From: Diplolepis rosae | Lineage: Eukaryota; Arthropoda; Insecta; Hymenoptera; Diplolepididae | Direction of reading: 5' to 3' | Assembly: GCA_030998225.1 (NCBI GenBank) | Contig: JAPYXD010000484.1 | Location: 8,928,001-8,992,000 of the forward strand | DNA: 64,000 nucleotides | Shown here: piece by piece, positions 44,101 through 52,075 of the stretch | How positions within the stretch are numbered: the first letter of the stretch is position 1 | Layout: each line of letters starts with the position of its first letter | Made by a program: the position numbers and the translations under genes | Notes under the pieces: generated by a model | What the model saw: only the letters and a program-made list of their open reading frames with translations | What the model was told of the DNA's origin: nothing | Databases searched by the model: none

Positions 44101-47100
44101 CTCATCCACCCTATACCACTGACCTTGCACCATCCGACTATTATTTATTCCGTTCACTTCAAAACCATTTGAATGGAAAAACATTCAATACAAATCTGGC
44201 TGTCAAAAATTACTTGATTCAGTTTTTTGCCTCTAAGAACCAAAATTTCTACGAAAGCGGAATTATGAAGGTGACTGAGAGATGGCAAAAAGTCATCGAA
44301 CAAAATGATCAATACATAATTGATTAATGTTTGTTATTCGTATTAATAAACTTACTTTGAAAATCATGAAAAAAAACGAAATGACTTTGTTGCCAACACA
44401 ATATTTCGAGGAACTGTACTCAACTTTTAGCAATAAGGACAAGTTGGTGATTATTTAATATCATTGTGATAATTTGTGGCGTACCAAATGTTAAAGATTG
44501 CATCACAGTTCGGTAAACTTTAAAAATGTAAAGTTTCACAATGTACGTCGCTAATTATTACAACAATATTAATAATCTCCAAATTTTACATATGTACAAT
44601 TTTTTCTCAAAAGTAGAGTGAAGTTGCTCAAACCATTTTTTCCCGTGCAAATATTTTTTGTAAACTAAAAAAAAATTTATCTAAATTATAAATACCTGTA
44701 AGGCCATAAATAAACATAAATACCATGGAGGAACGTCATCTATACCATAAGTAATGTCAAGGTTTCTACTCTTTTTGTCCTCTTCATCTTCTTTAGATAA
44801 AGTAATAGATTCTCCCACGGTCTAAAATTGAACAATGATAGAAAGATTGATTGATTGATTGTCATTTGAACAGGAAATTATAACAAATCGAATGCCGTTT
44901 CAAAAAATTTGAGGCGACCAGAATCAAAAAAGTTATAACAAAAATAGTGACGCGATGCACGCGCCAATATCAGCCGAGTCAGTGCGCTTCGCGTTTTAGC
45001 TTCCACAGTAGCTTTTTCTTTCTCAATACTTTACATTCATCTCGATCTACTTATTTTTACATTAACTCACCTTATTTGTATTAAACAATTTTTTATTGTT
45101 TTATTACTAGTTTTATTGTTGTCACGTGCATTGGCTAAATTTAATCACCAAGGAAATAACTAACATCAGGCTTTCTAGAATATTGCATATTCATTATAAT
45201 AATATTTCAAAAGATACATAATACGAAAGTACACTTAAATGAAGTTTGGAATTTCGTTTACTAACATAATTCAAGTATTGCCAGAATTTTTTCCTACACC
45301 GAAAACATTTATGAACTTTTACTTTTAACAAGCATCACTTATAACAGATGCGTGCTTTTTATGATTATTTAACAAAAATAAGAGTTTAATAGTTGAAAAA
45401 AAATTAACACGTGAAATACTAAATTTAAGCTAAATCAAGCCAATGCTTTCAGAAATTCTGACTCAATTATGAACATTTATGTCTATGACCAGACAGACCT
45501 ATAATAATGTATTTTATTTGATTCTAAAAATTTTCAGTTATCTGTCGTAATTTTTAGAGGAATGGGGTCAAACAAACTGAAATGCCGGTAAAGTAGAAAT
45601 TTAGTTACGTGACTAGATTGGACCATGGCCTTAATTTCATGAAATTTTAGAATTCTATCTACACGGAAAAAATTATAGGCGATCCAAATATTTGTCTTAT
45701 TAGGAAAGGCGTCAACTTGGAAATCCTGGTTTTATTAACTTGGATTGTTATTATTTTATTTAGGATTCCTAATCAATATAATCATGATTTTCTAATTAAC
45801 GCCTCTGTTACAATAAGAAGAATAGTTTGTTCGCGCATAGATTTTTTTTTACTTCACATTGAAATTGTACAAAATGTAATCTTTTTCAAACATAACATGT
45901 TGCAAATCAATTTCGAATTTTTCTTAATGTGAATTGGTAGTATTTTTCCATTGATTCTAATCAGTAACTGTATTTTATCAAAAAGTCAGTTGATCTTAAC
46001 TGATGACTTAGTTAATGTGATTCAAAATAACTAATTGCATAGCTACAATTCAGTTACTAATTGAAATTAGTAAAAAAACTAACTGAAATAAAAAGACCCT
46101 ATTGGAAAATTCCATGTTCAATTTAATTAGAGAACTAATCTTACGAAGAAAATTTTTGTTTAAAAATTATTATTTATAATATGATACTGGAGGCATTTTT
46201 TTCAAATATCTCACTTTTTTTCACAACTTGACTTTTTATTACATTTCACAAGAAGTCCAGTTCAATCAACAGATTTTCTGTACGTTTTGCTCAATATGTC
46301 CAATGAAGTCTACAAATTAAAAAAAAATCGAATTTAATAGAAACAATTGGAATATTGATAAAACGTACAGAAAATCTGTTGATTGAACTAAACTTCTTGC
46401 TAAATCTACTAAAAAGTCAAGTTGTAAAAATAAGTACAAAACTTCTTGTAAATTACACGAATCTTCTTTCTCTACCTGCTGTTTCCTCAAGGCTTTACAA
46501 TCATTATAAAATAAAAATCTTATCATACATTTCGAAACGGAAAGTCTGTTGGAAATATAAAATTCCTACCTTGAACATAAAATGAAACATGAATTACATT
46601 ATCTCTGCATATGATTACAGTTAAAGAATAAATGAATTTCATAAGTAGTAATTTACATATATTGCTGTAGGAGATTTAAAACAAGAGTCAGTTGAATTTC
46701 AAGTTAATAATATTTGAAATAAAAGAAAAGATGAGATTGCAATACAAATGAAAATCGAAAGCTTATTGAATAATATATATATATAGTTATATATTAAAGT
46801 ATATTAGAATTAATAAAAATTTTAGCAGTGTAAGTCAATAAATATTTGATTTATGTGCGGGATGCTGGAATAGTTACGTTTTTAATTATCTATTAATAAT
46901 TATCGTTGAAATTTAAATTTTTTCATCTTTTAAGTCCTAAGATTCTGAATATGCATATTCTTGGCATATATGTTCATTTTTCATTTGCTTTTGGTTGTCG
47001 AAATTGCAATTTAGTCATTTTCATTAAATATCTTCAAAAGCGTAAAATATTTTCGAAGTTTCTTAATTTTCTTGAAAAGAAAGTTTTTTTAAAGAGCAAC

Positions 47101-48875
47101 AATTGCAAAAATATAACTAATTCTTATTTGTTCTTATGTAAATATAAGTATAAACTGACAAAAATACTTCAAAATAATCAGGTTTAAAATTAATTCAATA
47201 TTGATGATGAAAAACATGAATTTTGTCAGTCGGTTTTCATATCTAATAAGATATATATATATATATATACACGGAGAAAAATAGTTGAAGTAATAAATTT
47301 TACTCAACTCTGTCGATTAAACTTTGGATATAAGGACATTTGAACATCTATTAAATCCTAGTCGGGTAAAATCAATTTGATATATACCTAATTCACCCAA
47401 AGTGAATAACAATAAGCGTTACATGGGAAATAGTGAGGACTTGAGTAAAATGTTATCGACGACAGGGCACCAACATGCGTCAGTGGGTTAACATGAAATG
47501 TATAAGTATATCACCGACGCTTGAGGTTCTTCAAACCGTAGTTGGGTAAAATGAGCATCGGGCATATTATTTCAACTGGCAATGGTATGCTTCTCTCAAA
47601 TAAAAAAAAATTCTTACCTCGAGCCCGTCAATAGTCATCCGGTACATACATAAACAACATACAAATCTATTCACACCATCCAGACGTAGCCAATCACATT
47701 TCAAATCACAAATACACTTAAACATATAACCTCACATATATAAACCTAATAACTACACACTTATATATAGTACGATACGCTTTCGTCGAATCACGCACAC
47801 GCTCGCTTACAATGCTGAGATATAAAAATTGGAACTTTCTTATATAGTGACTGCCTGAGTTATTCAGAGCTTGTGAGAGTAAGTGCCGTCAATAAAATTT
47901 TTGAGCCTTACTCAAGTAAAAATAAATCAACTTTTTTCATAAATGATTAATAAAATAGTTTTAAAAATTAATATAATTAATCAATTATTATAACTATGAT
48001 TATTAATATATATAATATAATTATTAAATTACATTTAGTATACATTTTTATTATAACAACGTATGAAGTTTAGTGAATATGGATTTTACATTTGCGAATT
48101 CCAAATTATTATTCTGCCTCAGTAATTTATGTGATATTTCATATTTTATGTAATACACTTATCGACTTTTTCTTGTTTAAATTTTCATAATATTAATTTA
48201 ATTTTAAGAATTTAAGTTTTTGAAATTAAAATTTTTGTATGTGTGCCCAAGGCGCAGATTACTTTCATTCGTTCCTGCGTGAATAGATGTAGCTGTTGGA
48301 ATAAATTTTGCGATTCACGGTTTACTCAACTCTCGATTGAAGCGTAGAGTGGAATGAACGGAAAGCTCTACTATTTTTGTGATTTAATAAAAGATTGGTT
48401 TTTTATAGTTATACTACGAGTAATAATATATATATTTAAAAAATTTTAATGCACGCTTTCATACTTCACCCTACACTTCTGAATTTTACTCAACTTTGAT
48501 TCATTTTCGAACATTTAATATATCACAAATAAATACAGTGATACTAAATAACTTCTAACTTGTCCTTATGTCCCAAATTTGATCGGAAGTTGAGTAAAAT
48601 TAATTTAACTATTTTTCTCCGTGTATATATATATATAAAATAATAATATATAAAAGACAGATATAAGAACAAAATGAATTGGAATTTCATGAGGTAAAGA
48701 AACCAAATTATTTCAATATTTATACAAAGAAAAACATTGATCCACATTTGCTTCCTTTATCTTAATATTGTATAATATGCGAAATATCAATAAATTGTTT
48801 AGTGTAAATCAAGTAAAAATATGTTATAATTTTTTAACTTACCAGGACAGAGAGTTGAATCCCATTTTCCGACAT
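32112..48875 (-). CDS. SLC23A1: SLC23/NAT-family nucleobase-ascorbate transporter, 13 coding exons
   Basis: An integral membrane symporter of the nucleobase-ascorbate transporter family; in animals it carries ascorbate or nucleobases with sodium across the plasma membrane. Exons: 48843-48875, 44696-44821, 42848-43005, 42496-42701, 39326-39452, 39106-39226, 38570-38825, 36330-36458, 32978-33136, 32813-32892, 32570-32711, 32302-32440, 32112-32196. All introns are GT-AG and the joined frame is 586 codons, within the family's usual 550-650. Family marks: the QH pair of TM1 at residues 53-54 (across an intron), [12 protein letters not shown] in exon 5, VYRKG-like TYRKGQG in exon 6, [15 protein letters not shown] at 343-357, the NAT signature E-N-x-G-x-x-x-x-T-K at 380-389, then VGSRRV and GLIAW. 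The usual GDYY after ES is SYY here. Substrate (ascorbate or nucleobase) cannot be decided. The introns are full of transposons, none disrupting an exon. The symbol is by family resemblance only. Confidence 0.92.
32302..32440 (-). CDS. SLC23A1: SLC23 coding exon 12 (residues 513-559)
   Basis: It encodes [20 protein letters not shown] and the cytosolic tail to [11 protein letters not shown]. The (T/S)-x-EERGLI-W segment and FPFGM-type motif mark the family's C-terminal tail. I end the exon at AGAAG|GTTCGA (32302), a weak donor, because the next exon then restores the conserved RW sequence in frame. Reading on without splicing would give 18 unconserved residues and a stop at 32235. Confidence 0.8.
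32570..32711 (-). CDS. SLC23A1: SLC23 coding exon 11 (residues 466-513)
   Basis: It encodes an extramembrane stretch ([20 protein letters not shown]) and the last helix ([18 protein letters not shown]). GG-x-x-x-x-LDNT(I/V)PG is conserved. The frame runs through the donor in the genomic sequence, so a naive open frame would extend wrongly. Confidence 0.92.
32813..32892 (-). CDS. SLC23A1: SLC23 coding exon 10 (residues 439-465)
   Basis: It encodes [20 protein letters not shown] then FSIFFPL; L-x-x-LQ(Y/F)(V/I)D-NS-RNL is a family hallmark. Phase 1 start, phase 0 end. Confidence 0.92.
32978..33136 (-). CDS. SLC23A1: SLC23 coding exon 9 (residues 386-439)
   Basis: It opens [12 protein letters not shown], finishing the signature, then two helices containing [20 protein letters not shown] and [12 protein letters not shown], all strongly conserved in animal SLC23. 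The intron toward exon 8 carries the DD41D element and the foldback at 34962. Confidence 0.93.
33349..34888. mobile_element. 1.54-kb Tc1/mariner-superfamily element with 0.46-kb inverted arms
   Basis: Arms at 33349-33807 and 34412-34888 are inverted and roughly 85-90 percent alike by eye, starting CACAGTAACCCATTTTAATC and CACGGTGACCCATTTTAATC. TA-rich sequence flanks both ends, consistent with a TA target. The arms contain repeated GACCTTGAGGTCAATTTTCA / GACCATCATGACnTT-type motifs, likely subterminal binding sites. Between the arms is only the C-terminal half of a transposase. It lies in the SLC23 intron between exons 8 and 9. Confidence 0.8.
33808..34250 (+). pseudogene. C-terminal half of a DD41D-type DDE transposase
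   Basis: The conserved sequence starts at [20 protein letters not shown] and includes [33 protein letters not shown] (second catalytic Asp), RWIGRGG, the third-Asp region [12 protein letters not shown] and a C-terminal [15 protein letters not shown]. There are 41 residues between the last two Asp, the DD41D spacing described for rosa and Visitor lineages of the Tc1/mariner superfamily. The HTH region and the first catalytic Asp are absent: the left arm is fused straight to this fragment, and the apparent Met start at 33780 lies inside the arm. The residue context of the third Asp (CLPDLTSPD) has substitutions relative to the usual SPDLTPLD. It is a dead internal-deletion derivative. Confidence 0.8.
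34962..36078. mobile_element. 1.1-kb TIR element with ATCGATGG ends
   Basis: The left arm (CATATCGATGG, then GACTTTGACTTAACTCGCAA, then TGTCCTAACTGAAAATCT) is matched inverted by the right arm at about 35985-36078. The arms are about 110 bp with few changes. The interior is AT-rich and has no recognisable transposase, so it is non-autonomous. It lies 70 bp from the DD41D element across a TA microsatellite. Confidence 0.7.
36330..36458 (-). CDS. SLC23A1: SLC23 coding exon 8 (residues 343-386), NAT signature
   Basis: It encodes [20 protein letters not shown] and [16 protein letters not shown]. The E-N-V-G part starts the NAT signature, which is completed (G-V-T-K) across the next intron. This motif lines the substrate site in the family. 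Confidence 0.93.
36553..37122. repeat. 570-bp CACGG MITE nested in the mariner, TA duplication
   Basis: The ends CACGGAGAGAAATAACTGGT and complement continue GCCATGCAC, flanked by TA at 36551-36552 and 37123-37124. The interior shows further inverted motifs (CACGTGAATCTCAAGCGTT / AACGCTTGAGTTTCACGTG). No coding. Confidence 0.8.
37133..38326 (-). pseudogene. Mariner transposase relic interrupted by a palindrome array
   Basis: The start [16 protein letters not shown] is at 38326. A deletion and frameshift remove part of the first HTH; then [35 protein letters not shown] and GVKRISAR follow. The array then replaces roughly the WVPRLL region. The frame resumes with CSEA and [20 protein letters not shown] (first catalytic Asp), [13 protein letters not shown] and [11 protein letters not shown]. 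The segment with the second catalytic Asp is deleted, and another frame carries [18 protein letters not shown] to the stop at 37133. Several independent lesions make it long dead. Confidence 0.8.
37676..38072. repeat. Palindrome array (GTACTG/CAGTAC) inside the mariner gene
   Basis: About 400 GC-rich bases are filled with GTACTG...CAGTAC dyads with 3-base spacers: GTACTG-GCG-CAGTAC, GTACTG-GTT-CAGTAC, GTACTG-TGC-CAGTAC, and CAGTAC-TGGCGCT-GTACTG, plus GGTACC-type variants. The mariner frame ends just after ISAR on one side and resumes at CSEA on the other, so the array lies where about 13 codons are missing. Borders are approximate because the outer repeats are degenerate. Confidence 0.65.
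38570..38825 (-). CDS. SLC23A1: SLC23 coding exon 7 (residues 258-342)
   Basis: The longest exon. It carries a helix ([20 protein letters not shown]), the loop around [20 protein letters not shown], and the helix ending [16 protein letters not shown]. The Glu-Ser of VES is the conserved acidic position of this helix; the following Gly-Asp seen in many family members is Ser-Tyr here. Confidence 0.92.
39106..39226 (-). CDS. SLC23A1: SLC23 coding exon 6 (residues 218-257)
   Basis: It encodes a helix and loop, [20 protein letters not shown] then [20 protein letters not shown]. The YRKG segment between helices is typical of the animal branch. Donor CCA|GTAAGT, phase 0. Confidence 0.92.
39326..39452 (-). 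CDS. SLC23A1: SLC23 coding exon 5 (residues 175-217)
   Basis: It encodes [20 protein letters not shown] followed by [30 protein letters not shown](V/I)GL and the HWGI ending are family hallmarks. The 3-kb intron before it (toward exon 4) contains the promoter-like region and palindrome arrays at 40471-42170. Confidence 0.92.
39453..40470. other. SLC23 intron part, unrecognised
   Basis: Intronic DNA. It includes a hairpin GTAGCGCAAT...ATTGCGCTAC near 40106-40134 and a CTTCTT run at about 40190-40222. No gene or element is identified. Confidence 0.3.
40471..40600. repeat. 130-bp foldback with TTGGCTTCG interior
   Basis: The arms GCGACAATGCTCGCAGGA and TCCTGCGAGCATTGTCGC are perfectly inverted. 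Between them are repeated CTTGGCTT / CTCGGCTT motifs. It is inside the intron and GC-rich relative to its surroundings. Confidence 0.6.
41160..41340 (+). promoter_or_regulatory. Candidate TATA promoter or LTR-like region
   Basis: An inverted CCAAT box (ATTGG, 41171-41175) is followed by TATAAATAT at 41199-41206 and an AATAAA at 41287-41292. That order (CCAAT, TATA, about 85 bases, polyadenylation signal) is what an LTR U3-R-U5 looks like, but the matching second LTR and a primer-binding site were not found. It may instead be the promoter of a short transcript covering the hairpin and repeat blocks that follow on the plus strand. Confidence 0.3.
41494..41652. repeat. Four hairpins with compensatory stem changes
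   Basis: Four copies of the core GGTGG-N-ATACCGCC start at 41498, 41543, 41591 and 41633 (spacing 45, 48 and 42). Outer stems differ but pair: CCAGGG/CCCAGG, CCTAGG/CCCAGG, CCTGAGG/CCTCAGG, CCACAAGG/CCTCGTGG. The first two carry one mismatch, the third none, the fourth one. None of the six frames is open through all four, so the multiples-of-three spacing does not mean coding here. Confidence 0.7.
41656..42279 (+). repeat. 37-codon (111-bp) tandem repeats in an open frame
   Basis: The unit opens with GACGT at 41782, 41890, 42001 and 42112 (spacing 108, 111, 111). The plus frame is stop-free from 41656 to 42279 and reads repeats beginning [36 protein letters not shown] and [12 protein letters not shown]. 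There is no ATG near the start, and minus-strand frames are also partly open, so coding is unproven. Each unit also holds a dyad around GAGGCC, for example TGAATCTG-AGGC-CAGATTCA in the last and CAGGAT...ATCCTG in the first. It could be a repetitive transposon gag or, more likely, another structured repeat. Confidence 0.45.
42496..42701 (-). CDS. SLC23A1: SLC23 coding exon 4 (residues 106-175)
   Basis: It encodes [20 protein letters not shown] (TM3), a loop [20 protein letters not shown], then [20 protein letters not shown] (TM4 start). WQ-R-RE-GAI is a conserved family stretch. It ends phase 1 within Gly175. Confidence 0.92.
42848..43005 (-). CDS. SLC23A1: SLC23 coding exon 3 (residues 54-105)
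   Basis: It opens with His54 of the QH motif and encodes TM1 ([20 protein letters not shown]), a short loop ([10 protein letters not shown]) and TM2 ending FLQTSIGC. The exon ends in phase 2 and completes Arg106 with the next exon. Confidence 0.92.
43099..43181. repeat. 83-bp hairpin element
   Basis: The arms TTAACCCTTTACGCTCGAGG and the complement of TCTCGAGTGCAAAGGGTTAA pair with two or three mismatches around a loop of about 40 bases. It resembles the many short TTAACCCTTTGCACTCGAG hairpins scattered in insect genomes. Confidence 0.55.
43229..44401 (+). mobile_element. Deleted mariner with TTGGCAACAAAGTCATTTCG ends
   Basis: The terminal repeats TTGAGTTGGCAACAAAGTCA (left) and complement of TTGTGTTGGCAACAAAGTCA (right) have TA duplications at 43227-43228 and 44402-44403. 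The length of 1173 bp is about 100 short of complete mariners, in keeping with the internal deletion in its gene. Confidence 0.85.
43413..44327 (+). pseudogene. Mariner transposase relic, multiple lesions
   Basis: It starts [20 protein letters not shown] and continues ...[19 protein letters not shown] with a nonsense codon at about 43569. Frameshifts pass through the second HTH ([19 protein letters not shown] region), and the first catalytic site reads TGNKKS (Asp to Asn) just before a deletion of about 120 bases. From [20 protein letters not shown] the frame is intact: [12 protein letters not shown] (second Asp), [20 protein letters not shown] (third Asp) and a stop after QNDQYIID. Only 31 residues separate the last two Asp, three fewer than the DD34D norm, because of a small deletion. 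Non-functional. Confidence 0.85.
44696..44821 (-). CDS. SLC23A1: SLC23 coding exon 2 (residues 12-53)
   Basis: A 126-base phase 0/0 exon. It encodes an acidic cytosolic stretch ([11 protein letters not shown]), then [18 protein letters not shown], the approach to the first transmembrane helix; DDVPPW is typical of animal SLC23 proteins. The terminal Gln is the Q of the QH motif. The 4-kb intron before it holds foldback elements at 46223 and 47270. Confidence 0.92.
44822..46222. other. SLC23 intron part, mostly unrecognised
   Basis: It includes a single CACGG-like end (CACGGAAAAAATTATAGG at about 45663) whose partner was not found. The remainder is ordinary AT-rich intron. Confidence 0.3.
46223..46425. 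repeat. 203-bp foldback element
   Basis: Arms of about 66 bp are inverted: ACAACTTGACTTTTTATTAC ... TTCAATCAACAGATTTTCTG, then TACGTTTT, and complement. The loop is about 70 bases. It is in the first SLC23 intron and has no coding capacity. Confidence 0.7.
47270..48623. mobile_element. 1.35-kb CACGG element, TA duplication
   Basis: The ends CACGGAGAAAAATAGTTGAA and the complement of AACTATTTTTCTCCGTG are flanked by TA in TA-rich runs. The inner arms still match (TTTTACTCAACT, AAGGACATTT/ TTGTCCTTA). The interior is unique and encodes no transposase. It may be an older composite with captured DNA. Confidence 0.65.
48843..48875 (-). CDS. SLC23A1: SLC23 coding exon 1 (residues 1-11)
   Basis: ATG at 48875 gives [11 protein letters not shown], followed by the consensus donor GTAAGTT, phase 0. 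Upstream on the minus strand, GCTCTTTCTGTAG ending at 48936 is a plausible acceptor, so the 5' UTR may start at 48935 and be joined to a further non-coding exon not located here. The short cytosolic N-terminus has no signal peptide, as usual for the family. Confidence 0.75.
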
Positions 48876-49985
48876 GTTTTAAAATCTTGATTTGTAACTT
48901 TTTATCACAACTTTCAATTTTTCAATTGCGAAAACCTACAGAAAGAGCGACTTTACAAAACTAGTTTATTATAAATTCAATTCATGATTGTATATCAACA
49001 ACGAACTATCAATAGACGTCATGTGAATTACTGCGTCAGTTTACAATTCAGGGCCGCACTTGAATTTCTGTGGCTTATATTTATAAAACTCAAAAAATAA
49101 ATTATTTATCTTAACTATGAGGGGTAGTTAAAAATTATCTGATCAGATATCCCGATTCTTTTAACTAAGTTCAGACATGAATAAACTCGAATTTCTGGTT
49201 CGACAAAAACAACAACAAAATTTTTTTTTTAACCAAAATATCCGATTTGAGTATAATTAATTATATTTTTTGGTTAAAAAACCATATTTTTTTGAGTGAG
49301 TAATGGATAAAAGAGTATACGGGACACAAAATTCTAAGATTGGGCTGACTTAAAAGCACACGAGAATTCTTTATCTTGATTAATGTAGACCAGACGTGTA
49401 GTTAATACGTAAGTTAAGACGGTCGGCAACGTTCAAATCCTCGTGATCAATTGAAGAACGATCGGAGTCCCAACCGTCTCAATCCACTCTTTAGCTATCA
49501 ATTAAATCTGCTATACTCTCAAAAGTTATTAACCCCCCGATAAGCTGTACACTTGCACAAAATTTATTTAATTAATACTGCTAAATATGAATAAAATAAT
49601 TATTCATGTCTTGTAAGCAAAAAATCTATTTAAAATGATTAGTTACTGTTAAAAAAAAAATGATGCAGTACTGTTTCATCACTAGCCAGATATAGCCAGA
49701 TACTAATTAACAATTCCCATGTGAAAAATATCACCTTACCAGTTTCGACATTCAAGACTATTCTCGGGGTTTTTTATCTGTAAAATTAAGTCCATAAAAA
49801 ATAAGATATAGAGTTTAATATTTGTGGAAGCAAACAAAAGGCATCAAGGAATATTTGGCCGCTCTTGAATGTTTATGGTCACATAAAAGAATCAGAAAAT
49901 AAATTTTGTCATGTTACACCCAATAAGAAGTTTTATTACCTCTTGGAGGCCCAAAAGATACTATTGAAAATCTAAAATTCAATTT
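48876..49985. other. Upstream region of the SLC23 gene
   Basis: It holds the putative 5' UTR (48876-48935) and the promoter side. No TATA box or other core element stands out, and nothing else is recognised. Confidence 0.3.
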
Positions 49986-52075
49986 TTTAACCTTAACATG
50001 TGAAATACGAAAAAAATATAAAAATAAAAATTGTCCACTTCAATAAGGTCTACAATCTTTATCTGATACAGTTTTTGATAAAATGTATATTTTTCGTTTT
50101 AATTTCAAAAAATACGATTGAAATGCAAAAATTCCATTTTTTAAACAAAATATTTGAGATACGGAAAAAACGTTAAGATGGTGAATTATTTGCTCAAATA
50201 AGGTCTACAAATTCTCACCAGGACATTTTTCGACATAATGTATATTTTATGTTTTGATTTTAAAAACACTATTTAAAATCAAGAATTCTATTTTTTAACC
50301 GAAATATTTGAGATACGAAAAAAACGTTAAGATGGAGAATTATTTGCTTAAATGAGGTCTACAAATTCTCATTACGACATTTTTCGACATAATGTATATT
50401 TTTTTATTAATAGTGAGAGTGATGGCCTTTCTAGTATTTTTGGTTAAAATTGTGATTCATCCGTTACAAAATTAAAATAAAATTCTAATTATTTTTGTAA
50501 CTACTTAACCTATAAAATGACATTTTTAAAGATTCTAAAATGATTGACATCAGAAGCATAATACAGGAAATTATCCATAAGAGTCTTATATCTTATGGCA
50601 AGCAAATAATAAATGGAAATTTCTACAATTATAAAAATGCATAATATTAATAATTTTTAACCAAAAAATGTTTTGACTCCAACGAATTTTAATACAAAAA
50701 ATCTGCCCGCTTCGCGGGCACATTCTCATCGCGCGCTTCGCTCGCAAGTTTGAGCGCGCCTAGGGCGCGCGATTCGATCGTCGCGCTTCGCGCTCGGTCT
50801 TGTCCTCTTCGCATACATTTAAGTTTATTTCTTATAATTTGATACTGAAGCTCAAACCAATTTTATAATAATATTACAGATGATGTGAATTACACATTTT
50901 CTCAAAGTCACTCTATTTCTTTTTGAATTTAAGCGAAACAGGAGATTCAATTTACTTCAGGCTCTATCAGCCTTAAGGAACACATTCTCATCATGACGCT
51001 CGCGCTTCGCGCTCGATTTTCTGTATACATTTCAGTAACGTTTTAATAAATTACATGATTAAAATAATTTATTTTCTTCCAAATCTCTCAAAAAGAAAAA
51101 ACAATCGTAGACTTTATTTAAGGAAACGATTTTGCAGAACAACGCTTATTTCGTATCTCACATATTTTGGTGAAAAAAATCGAATTTTTTTAATATTAAA
51201 AATCAAAACATAAAATATACATCCTGTCCCGAAATGTCTTAATGAGAATTTGTTGACCTCATTTAGGCAAGTAATTTTCCATCTAAACGTTTTTGTTGTA
51301 TCTCACATATTTTGTCTAAAAAATGGAATTTTTGAATTTTAATCGTATTTTTTGGAATTGAAACGAAAAATATATCTTTTATCAGAAACTGTGTGAGACA
51401 AAATTTGTAGATCTTTTTGAAACGAACAACTTTGTATTCTTACGTTTTTTTCGTATTTCGAATATTATTGTTAAAAAATTGAATTTTGTATTTTCAATAT
51501 TTTTTTTTGAATTAAAAAGTAAAATATGCATCTTATGAAAAAATGTTACGATTCAAATTTGTAGGACTTTATGTAGAAAATAATATTGTATGATAACGTT
51601 TTTTCGTATCTCGTATAATTTAACTGGAAAATGGAATTTTGATATTGACTTTTTTCGAATTTGAATATGCTGTAACATTTCTAATTTTGATTTAATCAAA
51701 AAATGTTATCAGGATAATTTTTAGAGATTTATGAGCACTATCTAAAACCAGTATTGAAATTTTTGATTTTTTCAAAAAATTATTTTCAAAAACACAAAAG
51801 TAGTGCTCAACCCCTCAATTTTGATTGGATGTGGCTGGTTAACGAACTTGTCCTTACTTTTTCGGCTCCGATAAAGTGTACCAAAGCTCAATTCAATCTG
51901 ATAATTCTATCGAGAGTTATGCCGCACACGACCTACAGACAGACAGACAGACAATTTCGTAAAAACCATTTTTTCTGACTCAGGGGGTCTCAAAACGTAA
52001 AGATTTGATGAAATTTTCGAAAGTCATTTTTCACATAAAACCAATACCTTCTCATCCATGATGAGAATGTAAAAA
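49986..52075 (+). repeat. Large dispersed repeat, copy C with reversed flank
   Basis: Positions 49986-50405 are reverse-oriented tandem units (GAGATACGAAAAAAACGTTA at about 50152 and 50308, 156 bp apart). A GC-rich head (CCCGCTTCGCGGGC, GCGCGCCTAGGGCGCGC, CGCGCTTCGCGCTCGG) follows at 50701-50810, then the forward body as in copies A and B, ending in ATGATGAGAATG at about 52070. Confidence 0.8.

Larger units (their letters stand above)
43215..44647. mobile_element. CACGG MITE split by a mariner, CA duplication
   Basis: The left end CACGGAGAAAAG and right end TTTTTTCCCGTG are flanked by CA on both sides (43213-43214 and 44648-44649). If the mariner (43229-44401 plus one TA) is removed, the remaining 260 or so bases align with the truncated copy at 5490, including ACTCAACTTTT and GTACCAAATGTTAA. 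The insertion order is therefore clear: MITE first, mariner second. Confidence 0.75.
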
